64,000 nt of DNA from Lepisosteus oculatus. Taxonomy: Eukaryota > Chordata > Actinopteri > Semionotiformes > Lepisosteidae. The position numbers and the translations under genes are program-made. Below, in pieces: positions 13,701-25,268 of this stretch (position 1 is its first letter; the number at the start of each line of letters is the position of its first letter). Where the stretch lies: assembly GCF_040954835.1 (NCBI RefSeq), contig NC_090716.1, positions 11,965,275-12,029,274 on the forward strand. The letters run 5' to 3'. A model generated the notes under the pieces. That model had not been told where the DNA came from. It made no database searches and saw nothing but the letters and a program-made list of their open reading frames with translations.

Positions 13701-15920
13701 TAGACTAAAAGGACTGCACTAAAGACGTTGATACAGTACATGAAGTATGAACAGAATATTTGTTGTTTAGCCACCCTTAACATGTATAGTGTTAGGATGG
13801 GATGGGTTTTTTCTTTTAGTCCAGGATTGTGTTTTGGAGACTGTTGTTCTAAAAACCTCAATGCAGTATTAACTGATTTAAACAATTAAGGCGACAAATG
13901 TGTTATTTAAGAAAATCCCAATGTCTTCAACAGTCTAATCTTCAGTCCAGAGTACTCCAGTTTTTTTCATTATGATGGTTTATCCTCTAAGGTTTGTTTT
14001 CTCTGGATCATTGAACATGATCTATGTTGAAGTTCCTCACTTACAGAGGATGTGCTGGCTGTCTATTCTGAATGAAACTCTACTCCATTGCAGTTTTATG
14101 ATATAATGGAGAAAATGTAATATTCAGTAATGCTCCACTATCAGCTCCTCACACAATAATTTTATTTATTTTTAATTTAGAAGTTTTCATATAGCACTGT
14201 AACTCATTGGAACTAATAAGAATTAGAAATTGAGAAGGGCATCGATATGTTTTTTTATATGTAAACTTCTAAAGCAATCATAAATATTCTAAAAGAGGGA
14301 TAGCGAACAGCAGTATTCTTTTTCAAAACAATTGTATCACTGAAATGTAATAAAGTATTTTTTCTAGTCACCAGATAATTCATAAATGCAAAGTACATCC
14401 TTCACTGGTGATTTAGGTGTGGATTATAATTGTTTGTAAAAAATAATGCAAACAAAGAAGTAGTTAACAGCTATTTAGTGCTTTAATTTCGTATGTGTGG
14501 CATCTTACTGCGTTATCTCTCCTGATAATTGTCACAGAGATCACACTAATCTGTTAGTATTCTTTCACAGGAATTCAAAAACATCTGTACTAAAAAAGCA
14601 TCAGAAGCCAGAGTTATTGTTAGACTGGGTTCACACACTGCATCACCATTCAACTACCAACATTCGACCACTTTAACTAGATTTGAGAAGAGGAGCCTAT
14701 AAGGTAGTGACCTGCTGTTTAATTGAACCTCTGCTTGTTAAAAAACATTGTTTCTAAAATAAACAACCTCACTGATTTGTTTTCAGTACCTCAACGGTTC
14801 AGTTGTGCAGGAGAATTAAAAATTCTTCAGAAATAATCGTTTGATTAGGAAATCACCTTCAAAGCTGTGAAAATGTCACGACTACTTTAAAGGAATTAAC
14901 TGTTCACATAAAAAAAAAAGAAAACAACTTATCCTCTAAAGCAACGACAACAAATAAAGAATGTATTAATGAATAGTAGTGCACACAATGTTAGGTTTTC
15001 TTGTTTCTTAATTCAACTTGAGTATTGTAACCCTTCTCAAGCTGCTTAGGGACTTTACCGTGTCCTTCACTGTGCTTGCCCTGAAAGACCCCTTATATAA
15101 AATAACTGTTCCTGGCAACATACACCTCATAATAGACTGAAATACTTAACTATTCCTCTTGTACCTTGCTTCATTGGGATCAACTTCAGGGTATCTGAAA
15201 CGGCAGCAAGAGACATTTAATAACTAACCAAAATCACAGCCTGTCAATCCAGCATGTTATGTTAGGAACAAAATCATTCATGTCACACTCCTGTCACACA
15301 TACTAACACACATGCTTAGCTAAGGTAACACATTGTCATGGTCTGTAGAAACAAATGTGAATTTAGCATCTTGGGGGGGAAAACAAAAACATCCAGTGTT
15401 GTCAGTTTGGTTTATTTTAAAAGTAGTTTTCTCAGTTTGCACGTTTTCTAACTTTAATGTTAAAGTGAGATGACGAAGACGAGATGGGCAGTTCAATAAC
15501 AACTTTTTGGACCATTACGCCACTGTGCCACCCCTTATATTTTCCTGTTTAAATTCAATTGTATGTTTAAGTAGGATCCATTCACATTTGACATAAAGCC
15601 CCCTTTGTTGATTCATTTGTCAGTAATTGTCAGGCTTTTTGCAATATTTATTATGACATCAGGGGCGATGTAGCACACTGAAAACCTCTGTCTCTTAAGT
15701 GAAATGTGCGCAAGGTTCGGAATATTGTACATTAATGTTAAAATGTTTAATGCGGATGATTTGAGAGCTCCATTTGAATTACTCCAGACATTATGGTCCT
15801 GAGATTTCAAATTTCTGTTAGTTACTGAATATTCAAAACTTTCACTACTCTATATTCCATGCCAAGTAGTATGGAGGATGTGCTCTTATCCGTAAGGTTT
15901 ATAATGTATTGTATGTCACA
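10771..15920. other. intergenic DNA with a degenerate reversed SINE piece
   Basis: No coding exon recognised. Near 12125-12240 'gttcgattcc' followed by 'gttgactttctccaaatgtt' and 'ccagtttcatccacgtttcc' looks like an old, reversed copy of the dispersed repeat at 5757-6103. A shorter echo is seen near 15515-15535 ('cattacgccactgtgccacc'). The rest is featureless AT-rich sequence. Confidence 0.45.
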
Positions 15921-16004
15921 ACTGAAGAATGCTCCACGGCCGAAACGTTGTGTTTTCTTTCTTCTCTTTTTTTTCAGCATGGAATAAACCTTATTATTTG
16001 TTCC
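15921..16004 (+). mobile_element. half copy of the palindromic MITE-like element
   Basis: Contains 'gctccacggccgaaacgttg', then a pyrimidine run and 'cagcatggaataaacctt'. This matches the right arm of the complete element at 29285-29465 almost base for base. The left arm is missing. Confidence 0.75.
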
Positions 16005-17324
16005 ATCATAATCTACATTTCTCTTTAAATGCAAAATAAAAGTAATTGACAAGAAGAGTTTGTGTTCTACTACTTGAGTTTTGGCTTTTATTTTTGTTTG
16101 AGTTGCAGTTTAAACATTTATTTTATACTTTTGAGCCTATAAAGCTAAATCACTGAAAAAAATCTTATGCCTGTTTAATGCTATTAGGAATGCAATCTGC
16201 AGCAACCATAAACAGCAAGCTGATTGTTCTTATTTGCAAGACTGTGACAAGTCAGATAAGGTTAAGGTGATTTCTAAAACGTAATTGTGAGACTTTAAAC
16301 TGAAAGAATACCTTTTAAGTTGGCACTGAGCGCATTAGAACTTCACAACATTTTCGTGAATGTGAGATTAGGGTCTTTATACAGCAAGGTACCAATGCCA
16401 TGTAATATGTTTTGACTTCAGCATAAAATGCAGCGAGTGCTACCCAAGCAGTCAGTCTTTCATTTGTCTACACCATTTCATGAAGTACTGTATACTTGTT
16501 TCAAACCTCATTTTGCTTGTGGATGATATTTTGGAATACAGCATTAATATTTCAGTACCTGGGTCACTGTTAACTTATTCAGCATTCATACCACATCCAA
16601 TATAATCCCAACATCATTGCTGTATTTAAAAGAGATAATGGTGATGATTATTGCTATCTCAGATGTCATTATTATGTCAGAGAAAAAGGTCACCCAAAGC
16701 TGTATTTTTATTCCAAGTTGCCTCTTCACAGTGTTTTCTACTGAAATGAGTTAAGTTGCTGTGGTTCAAATTGACAACAGTATGCAAAGTAAAAGTACTT
16801 TCAAAATGCTGTTATTTCTTATTAAAATAGAAGAATAGATCTACATTTATTTTATCATAATGGATGATGTCTTATGTTGCACCTTTTATTTCTGCAGTAG
16901 GTGTCTCTCTCCTGGGTGAGTCATCCTTTTCATGTGCAGTGCAGGGTGACTGACATTTCCAGCTGCAAGTTGTTAATTTCATTTACAATAATAACATTTT
17001 TCAGTGGTTAGCAGCTCAAGTTAAAATGAGCATTCTCTAATGCATGTGCTGTGAAGAAACCTCTCTTTCTCAGTTTATCTGCTAGTAATGTGGATGGCCT
17101 CATTTCATACAGAGATTCAAAGAGTGCTGGTGTTTTTTTTTATTTTATGATCCAAAATAGTGATCCTAGAACACTCTGACTTTCACATCGACATGTCTGT
17201 CTCCAATACATTATGCTTGGCTTGGGTCTCTTGTGACAAATGGATGCATGCTCTTGTCCTCTTGTGTAAGCAAAGCAAACACATAGAATATGGTGTCTTA
17301 ATTATACAGAAGAAGAATTTAAAA
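16005..17324. other. intergenic DNA, possible conserved non-coding stretch
   Basis: No gene seen. Around 16880-17060 the sequence is of mixed composition, contains an AP-1-like TGAGTCATCC and is free of recognisable repeats, so it is a weak candidate for a regulatory element. This is a guess from composition only. Confidence 0.25.
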
Positions 17325-17830
17325 TAATAATTACTTACACTTATATAGCGCTTTTCTGGACACTCCACTCAAAGCGCTTTACAGGTAATGGGGATCCCCT
17401 CCACCACCACCAATGTGCAGCCCCACCTGGATGATGTGACAGCAGCCATAGTGCGCCAGAACGCTCACCACACACCAGCTCTCAGTGGGGAGGAGAGCAG
17501 AGTGATGAAGCCACTTCAGGATTATTAGGAGGCCGTGATTGGTAAAGACCAATGGGAAATTTGGCCAGGACTCTGGGATTACACCCCTACACTTTTAGAG
17601 AGACGCCCTGGGATTTTTAATGACCACAGAGAGTCAGGACCTCAGTTTTATGTCTTATCTGAAGGATGGTGACTTTTTTTTTTTTTTACAGTATAGTGTC
17701 CCCATCAATATACTGGGGCATTAGGACCCACAAAGGGTGTAGGGTGAGCGCCCCCTTCTGGCCCCACTAACACCTCCGGCAGCAACCTTAGTTTTTCCCA
17801 GGAGGTCTCCCATCCAGGTACTGACCAGGC
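17325..17830 (+). repeat. dispersed repeat of the 'tatatagcgcttttctgga' type, copy 1
   Basis: Begins with 'cttatatagcgcttttctgg', 'acactccactcaaagcgc' and 'tttacaggtaatggggatcc', runs through 'atgtgcagccccacctgg' and 'catagtgcgccaga', and ends with 'cccaggaggtctcccatcca'. The same order of blocks is found in a more degraded copy at 54470-54830. It is a known type of fish interspersed repeat; I do not assign a family name. Confidence 0.8.
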
Positions 17831-20000
17831 TGACCTGCTGAGCTTCGGTGGGTTGCCAGTTGTGAGTTGCAGGATGTTATTGCTGCTGGCAGAATAAGCT
17901 GTCTTACTCCCAGAAGTGAATCTATGGCTCTGAGCAGACTGATGAAACAGTCCTGCGCTGTTTTAGTATGCAAATGAGCTTTTCTTCAATACTATGCCCC
18001 AGAAGCAGATTTTGTTCTCAATGGTAGTTCTCTCTGTGTCATATAATATTATTCAGGATATTGCGATCAGGAAGAAGTGAGTAGTAAAGAGTAAGGTTAG
18101 TGAGATTGTTTCAGAATAAGGATTTACTGTTAGATCACGGGATGTTCTGGATAAAGGATCTTTTATTTCTGTTGGGTCTCCGCTAGCCGAGAAGCCTGCG
18201 TTCCCTGTGTAATGAGACTCAAGCCCAGCTCGTCGGTAGCAGAAGAAATGAAAAAAGGTCGAACTGAAGAGGCACTGAAACACTGGTCTTGTTCTGTTAA
18301 CTTTTTGTCTCATTTGTTACATGACATATGTATTTTCAAAGCAGGTCATGTTTAAAAAAAAATATATTCAGCTACAGCTTCGGTAGGATTAAACTCTTCA
18401 CATTTAAAAAATATATATAAATCAGCAACTTTCTTTTATTCTGTAGCTGCATTCATAAGCATCTAACATGGAGAGCACACTCATCAGTTTTTAAGCTCCT
18501 ACAAAAATAAATTGAATGAAACTGTCTGGACCGAAATGCAGTTGTTCAGGTCTGGAGACAGAAATTGCAAATCTTGTGAAACTCTCAGTGCAGTTCTTTA
18601 TAAAAATATCACTGAGTTTGGTTGACATTTTAGAACAAGGAACATTTTATAAACTTCAAGGGTTTTGAAAATTGTGTAAGTGATTAATGTTTTCTTTAAC
18701 TAAATACATCCAGAGATAATTTATATACAGTAAATACCAAATCTGCATTTTTAAGTGGAATATTCTAAAAAACTCTAAACTCTAAAACACATTTTTTCAA
18801 ATAGCTGTGGTTGCAGTAGTTATCTTTTTGGACTGAAATCCAATGTTTTCCTGATGTCATTATCATTGAAACATTACAGGACAAAGCACTTCTAAATCAT
18901 TCTGACAAACACTCGGCTCAGAATATGATAATTAGCAATACATTTTCAGACATCAATCTAGATTGAAGATTCCTTTAGCCTGAAAAAGGATGCGATTCTT
19001 GTATGGGAGTGCACATTTTCCTTCGCTCCAAATAGGATCTGTAATACTCCAAATGTTTTCATTGAGTGTTTTGGTAGGCTAATAAATGTGGGACCTGTAT
19101 GTTGACCTTTCCACCCTATTTAGACTACGAGAAATCAAACAGGCAACGAGAAATGTGTTTATAATGGAAGAAGCCACCTGTATACAACAGGCTGTTAAAG
19201 GAGAACTGTGACAGCAGCCATTATTATTCATTGTAGAGTCGTGAATTAACAACTTTCACATCCCAAGAGGGGCCGCTCTGTTTTTAATAGCCTGCAAAAC
19301 TCAATTAAGTTTTCTGCTAGAGGAAGTTTTTTAGATTTGATTCATGCATCACGCCATTGGAATGGTCGCTTTCTTCCAGTGTTATATTCTTCATTTAGAA
19401 AAATTCTTCCTCCGGCTACAATATTAATTACATTCTTAGCTGGGCTCTGTGTAAAGGTTGCAGCAAAACAGCTGCTTCAATTTCTTCATGTGTGTCATTA
19501 TTTAATTTATATATATGCATGACATTTGCCTTATCCTTTTCTTTTTATTGTAGGTTTTATAATTCCCCATTATGACTTTTTTTAATACTATTATTAGCCA
19601 TTGGTAGCTGTTGCAGAGTTAATTTCAGGTAATATGTAAGGATTCGTTATAGCGAATTGTGTGTTCTTTTACCATTATTATTGGTCATTATTTTTATATA
19701 CTCCGTGATCTAAGCAGAGCGTTGATTATTGTGTCCTATACTGGACAGTATATGAGTTCTGGGCAAAGTTCTTCTGCAATATTTTGTATATTACAGTTCC
19801 AGACAAAAGAATTGTTAACTTTGACAAGTAATATTACTCCTTAAACTATATTAATCAATTTTATCTTTGCGAAGTTTATGCAACATGGGTTTATCCTTGT
19901 GAGCAGTACGTAAGAAGGCCATACTGTAGGTTCAGGCAAGATGGGGATTCTTGTCTGGAAGACATCCCCCCAGAGAGCAGTGGGGAATGACCAGCTGTCC
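17831..20000. other. intergenic DNA, no gene recognised
   Basis: No exon recognised. The segment 19190-19450, with 'gggccgctctgtttttaat' and nearby TAATTA-type motifs, is repeat-free and could be a conserved non-coding element, but this cannot be judged from one genome. Confidence 0.4.
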
Positions 20001-20255
20001 TCAGACACCCTCGGTCAAGTCAGATGGCGTTTGAAAACCCAGAAGCAGAAGTGTTCGGGGGTCCGTTGACCTCTGCTGTCCAGAAGGAGGGCAGGGCTTC
20101 TGCGGATGCACTGCGTCAGAGGAAAAGGGAGAAAACAAGGGAAATCCTTCCGGCTTTTGTAGCTGGTTAGCAATTTTGTTGCCTGGCTGTTCATAGAACA
20201 GGGACACCATGAGAAGCAAAGTCAGAAGGGCATAGGGGAACACGGCTGTATTCAT
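20001..20255 (-). CDS. orphan small secreted-type reading frame
   Basis: An 84-codon minus-strand frame. I do not recognise the product. The N-terminus looks like a signal peptide: a short polar start, then the hydrophobic run YALLTLLLMVSLF at about residues 8-20. It is followed by a polar, Pro/Gln/Ser-rich tail with one Cys and the run RTLLLLGFQTPSDLTEGV before the stop. Base composition over about 19900-20340 is richer in G+C than the AT-rich surroundings, as exons often are. A possible acceptor (an AG about 10-15 bases before the ATG) and a possible upstream donor (GTAAGT-like, minus strand, near 20435) would allow a 5' untranslated exon. No paralogue or family match comes to mind. It may be a real lineage-specific secreted peptide, part of a larger gene, or chance. 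Confidence 0.28.
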   Translation of the reverse strand: MNTAVFPYALLTLLLMVSLFYEQPGNKIANQLQKPEGFPLFSPFSSDAVHPQKPCPPSGQQRSTDPRTLLLLGFQTPSDLTEGV

Positions 20256-20523
20256 GGCCTCTGGCTGAGCTCAGAATTGAAAAGAACCCAGTAACTGAGT
20301 TGCCTCTGGAAAAACGAGGAAAAAAAAGGAAATTCAGGGCAACGAGAGGTCCAACTTGTCCCTCATACTGTGATTCTGGTGATTGTGTAAAGTAAGGTAA
20401 CTGACTGTGAGTAAAGTGGACATCTTGACTTACGGGTATGTTACCATTTCCATGGTAAATAACGTGTGGAGTCTGATACTGCAGATCGTAATTCTCTGGA
20501 ATGCTATGTTGATAAAACAACAA

Positions 20524-23212
20524 ACTTCTGATTTAAGGTTTGGTTTTTCTAGTCCCTGAATAAATTCAATTTTCCCCATCCAAAGACTTAGAAAATATAT
20601 TTTTATGAAAACTGCAACATTATCTGGTAAAAATCTAAAAGTTAGGTCATACAGTATTTTAATAGACTATCAGCAACCGCACTGAGAGACTAGACCATGG
20701 TCCTATACTGCTCTCTGTTGTTCACTTTACTTGTTGCAGACCAGTCAAGACTGAATTTATTGAGTTTAAGCTTCAGCTGTGGACTATGAGGACATCGCCT
20801 GAATGCTCTGTAAAGTGTATTTTGTTATAAGAAATAATCTAGGCATATGTTTTCAAATAATTAGGTGCTAAATTTTATCAGAGAGTAGGTGTAGAACAAA
20901 TGACAATATTTTTTCAGTAGACAAAGAAACTGTCCTAGAAAATCCAGCCCTCACAAACTTGAAACATTGAAAGGTATTCTGATAATAAGCCACTACTAGA
21001 CAAGGACAGGATTGGAGGACGGGCCTGAGGAGCAATAAATTAACTTTAGTGGATTATAATCCTCAGAAACCCTTGAGGGAATTGGATTGAATAAGAACCT
21101 ACAAATTGGGGTGCTACACTCTCCCCTTTTACTACCTGTAGGCTGATAAATTCAAATGTGCTGGATTGCAGTGCACTGAATTAAATGGGACTCCCTAACT
21201 AGTTCAATTACAAAAAAAGCTATAGAACAACATTACTGATTGTACTGATCTGTTTAACATGATTTGTCTTCAATATCGTTTTGCTTTGTAATACACTATT
21301 ATGTAAGGTGGACAGAAACTAAGATGTCCTACAAAGCCAGATGGAATTGTTATGTCAGTGTCATGTTAGAAACAGTATAAAATGACTCATTCAAATATTT
21401 AACGGCTGTGACAGTTGTACAGTAGCTGAAATTGCATTTCTTAATTTGTTTGTTTTATTGTTACTCTGTTGTACTCTTAGCAACCGTGGCCTCCTTCATT
21501 TGCCAAGCGCGACCTTTGACACTAGTGTACCAATGTCCTGTATTCAGCTTTTTCTTATACTTGCTGAGGTAATTTACCCATAACAATCTTTTCCTCTATT
21601 CATAGATCATAATAAGAGAAGATGTCCGGATGAAATTTAGAAATTATTACCCTTGTGTAACATTTATACAAGGTTAGTATTCGAGAAGAGTCAGTAACTG
21701 ACGTTGGGTCTAATGTTGATGAAGAATGGCGTAGAAAATAGAGTATAAAGTCTAATAATAATTGAAGAATGTAAATCATGGGGGACGCTTGGGGTATATC
21801 TCATTTTTGAATGTTGTGCTCAGTTTTGGCCTCCATGATGCAAAAGTGATATTGTGTTTTTTTTTTAATGAGAGCAATCAGTCAAATTCCTAGTCTGAAT
21901 GAAACATCAGATGTAAAGATTAAGACTGAGTACTTTTTGACTGTACTTTTTTTCACTACATTTTTGGGGAAAAAAATGCAATTTACGATGTGAGTCTATT
22001 GTGAATTAAAATATTGCACAAGGATTCTATCTCCTGAAGACTGTAATGGATAATATGCTATATAGTAAAAATTAAAACAATATTGTGAAATATATACAGT
22101 ATATATGAATTTACTGGAGCCTGTTATGTCAGATCTGTAACTGCATATTGAAAGCAATTAGCTTGTGTATATGTATGGCATGACATTTTATACACAATAG
22201 ATATTCCGGTTGTTAAAAACTCCTTATATTTGCAATTTAACAAGAATAACCTTTTAAGCTATATATGATGCTATACTGTATATTTAATTTCTTATATAGT
22301 GTATGTGTCTACAACATTATGTTTACTGGACAAGATTTTTACACTGCAGACTTTTTTCATGAAATCCGTATCTTTTTTGCATGCTATTAATGCATGCCAT
22401 TGCCATGACTTCATAATGAATTTATTGTCATTCATTGCAAATGTCAAACGATATGTCATTTTTGCATTGATTTTTCTTTATTTGACTTGAAGAAATGCGT
22501 CCAAAAAAATTAATATTGACAGCAGGTTCTGTGATCTGCAGCAATTAGCATCAGACCGGAAAGTGTGTATTGCTTTGTGATGCAGCTTAATGAGAATATA
22601 TACATAAAAACTCAATTCTTTTAGCCTGGAAATCAATAGCAAATAACAATAATGACATAGCCAAATATGCTTTGCCATAAAAGTATATTTCTGACAGCTG
22701 GAAAGTATTTTATGATTAAAGCTGTCTTGTTTTATTTATATTTTTTTGGGGGGGGGCTCAACATTGTATTTAAGGCACTACCCTCACCAACTCACCCTGT
22801 ACAGTACTTTAAATAGTCTGCTTGTTCGCTAAGGACTTAAAGACGGTGAGTAGCCTCATTTGTTTTTCAGACTATTACTACTTTGACTGAGTAGAGCAAG
22901 AGATTCATCAACTAAATTTAATGTAACTGTATCAATGTTCCACTAGATGTGCTACAATGATTTTCTGACCTATGTGGATCTTACAATTGATTTTTAGACT
23001 TAGTTATAGTTAATTATAAGCTTCAGATCAGTCTGGATTTTAGAGCACCAGTAATGACAACTGTACATGCAGTGGGTACATAACTTATTATATCTGATTG
23101 CTAAAGGTGTCTGGACCATGACTGTTTTATGACTTTAGATGGGACCTGAGGCCACTTTTATTATGAATCAGACTCCTACATGTAATATTTTTATATGTTT
23201 TATATTTTGCAG
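20524..23212. other. upstream region of the secretin-locus gene
   Basis: No coding exon recognised. Dopamine receptor D4, which neighbours secretin in tetrapods, is not visible here or anywhere upstream in the window. A splice-acceptor-like 'ttatattttgcag' ends at 23212, ten bases before the start codon at 23222, so the transcript may have a non-coding first exon somewhere in this stretch. Confidence 0.4.
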
Positions 23213-23221
23213 GAAGACATC

Positions 23222-24741
23222 ATGGCATTTCTAATTAGCTTTGTGCAGGTACTTGTACTGGCAACAGTTCTCTTCCAAGAAATGACATCACTTCCAGTTC
23301 CTGAGAGGTAAAACTGCCTGAATCTCATGCTTTTAGCTAAAACTTCATTTAGTTCTGTGAAACTATGAGAACTCTGAGATAAAGAATTTTCTTTGGAATA
23401 TAGAAATTGGGTTTCAAACCCTTCGTCTTTAGCAGCCGTCATAGACGCTTATGCCCGTCTTTGGTTTTACAGTATCTTAATTCATTAGTTCACAATACTT
23501 CTGTTCTTCAGGTATTTTAGCTTATATAAATATTTTATAATTACATCATATTTTTTTAAGGGGCATAAACAGGAAATAGATTGTGTGAGTTCGTTTACAT
23601 GTAAAACCAGTAATATAAATACTTTTACGTAAACTGCCTTTTGGGAGCCAAGGTAAGTAAGTGCAGAACTGGAGTTTACATACTGACTCTAAGGGAAGTG
23701 CTCTTCTCATTAATGATGAGTTATGTTAATCATGTTAATAATGTATCAAAGAACACTCATGAGTAATTGAAAGATATAGCAGCATGGAGCCTATTCCAGA
23801 AGCATAGGGAACAAAGCAGGACTACACTCTGGCTAGGATGCTGGTCAGTCACCGGGCACATTCAGACACACAATTAAACCAGATAGCATGGCTTTGGTGG
23901 AAGCACACCCAACACAAATCCATGCACCCATATCAGAACTGAATCCAAGACCAGCGCTATTGCAACCACAATGCAACCTCTTTCTGATCATCATCTTGAT
24001 TTTTTTAGCAGATTCCTCACTAGTGGTGTAGAATGTTCTTATATTTATATGGTATTGCTTTTATGGTTTAGTTGAGTCCATTTCTTGTTTTAGCTGGTTC
24101 ATCAGATGCTTTTAGCACTGTCATGGGTTGCCCTTTTCTGCGCGGTTCAAAACAATGTGTGCATTTCAGCAAAATTGTTCCACGAAAAGACTGTCAGAAA
24201 AGTATTGATCACTTTTTCATTGTATTAATAATGATAAAGAATGCATCAATTTCCCTACGGGATTAATAAAGTATTATCTATCTATCTAATGGAGCTGCTT
24301 TAAGCCTTCTCTTCAAGATCCAGATATTAAATGAAATGTGCCTTAATACTTTTGCAGTCTGTCGGTGGTGTCTGGATTAAGCACAAGACAGCTTGGAGAC
24401 ATAGAATTCTCCAATAGATACGCAGAATTCCTGAGATCCAAGGCCAAGATGAGTACAATCTGCTCCTTTCTACGCCGCATGCAGAGTTCTAAAATAAGGT
24501 ATTTTATTACATGTTACTGTTATTGCTATTGTGTTACGGTCTATTGTCTTATCTTCTGTCCTATTTATATACTGCACCTGAGTGACTAATGAGAAACACT
24601 TTTCGTTATACTATGCACCTGTGTAAGTTTAATGACAATAAAGTTGAATTGAATTTAAATGCGCTCTTTCATAGGAATCAAATTTAATTGTTAGAAATGT
24701 GGACATTTCTTGCAAACAAAATTACTTGCAGTTTTTCAAGA

Positions 24742-24804
<63 letters not shown>

Positions 24805-25142
24805 TACAAGACATACAAGGTGAAATCCTTATGCTTGCACATATAAGTATTATTGCATATTGTATATATAGCTTGTTTACTTTTATCAGAAAGTGTGAAA
24901 ATGAACTGTACTGTGTTAATAGTTGTATATACTGTACATAAATGAATGTATAGACCGTATTTAATATTACTAAAGCTGTAAACATTAGAAGATATGTCTA
25001 GGATGTAAATGTGCTCCTTATTTTCTGCAACAATGTTTTCCAACCCTTATCCAGCTGGACTACTGTTGAAGAAGAGAAGGTGAACCAGCTCATGAGGCAG
25101 TATATGTGCCCAATAGCGAACCAGTGGGCATCAGATTTGTAA
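23222..25142 (+). CDS. sct: divergent secretin-family prohormone (secretin locus)
   Basis: Three coding exons, 23222-23307, 24358-24498 and 25055-25142, join in frame through two phase-2 introns with GT-AG ends and give 104 residues. Residues 1 to about 22 form a signal peptide (MAFLISFVQVLVLATVLF). The centre of exon 2 resembles hormones of the secretin/GHRH/glucagon family: after R39 comes QLGDIEFSNRYAEFL, where F46, [ST]47, N48, Y50 and L54 line up with F6, T7, N8, Y10 and L14 of GHRH (and, except N8, glucagon). R68-R69 would end a 28-residue peptide (Q40-L67). The C-terminal exon starts SWTT and has CP at 94-95, recalling the WT...CP stretch of the mammalian secretin propeptide. Position supports it: cdhr5 follows directly on the same strand, as in human. 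Oddities: the N-terminal His is absent, there is no Gly for amidation, and C64 lies inside the peptide. The alternative is an unrelated small secreted protein that occupies this site. Orthology is inference; the splice model is firm. Confidence 0.6.
23787..23972 (+). repeat. partial dispersed SINE/LINE-tail repeat in an intron
   Basis: A degenerate piece with 'gcacattcagacacacaat', 'gatagcatggctttgg' and 'catatcagaactgaatcc' corresponds to the middle and 3' parts of the repeat at 5757-6103. It lies within the first intron of the secretin-locus gene. Confidence 0.55.
24741..24804. repeat. (ATT)n microsatellite
   Basis: About twenty uninterrupted ATT/TAT units in the second intron of the secretin-locus gene. 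Read in frames they give artificial poly-Leu (plus) and poly-Asn (minus) peptides, which should not be taken as coding. Confidence 0.97.
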
Positions 25143-25262
25143 AAAGAAATTTCTTGGTGACCAACCAAGAAGAGAAAGAAAAACACAAAATTGCAAGACT
25201 CTCTCAGTTCTGTGCCTTTGCATGTGTTTGTCTGAATTTGTCCATTCATACAAGGCATATGC

Positions 25263-25268
25263 AATAAA
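25263..25268 (+). terminator. polyadenylation signal AATAAA of the secretin-locus gene
   Basis: A canonical AATAAA lies about 120 bases after the stop codon at 25142, a normal distance for a short 3' untranslated region. Confidence 0.6.

Noticed and set aside
1-23212. Dopamine receptor D4 expected upstream of secretin
   Set aside because: No seven-helix receptor exon is recognisable on either strand; it may lie farther upstream or have moved.
24722-24985. Minus-strand frame with a poly-Asn run and plus-strand frame with a poly-Leu run
   Set aside because: Both are translations of the (ATT)n microsatellite in an intron of the secretin-locus gene.
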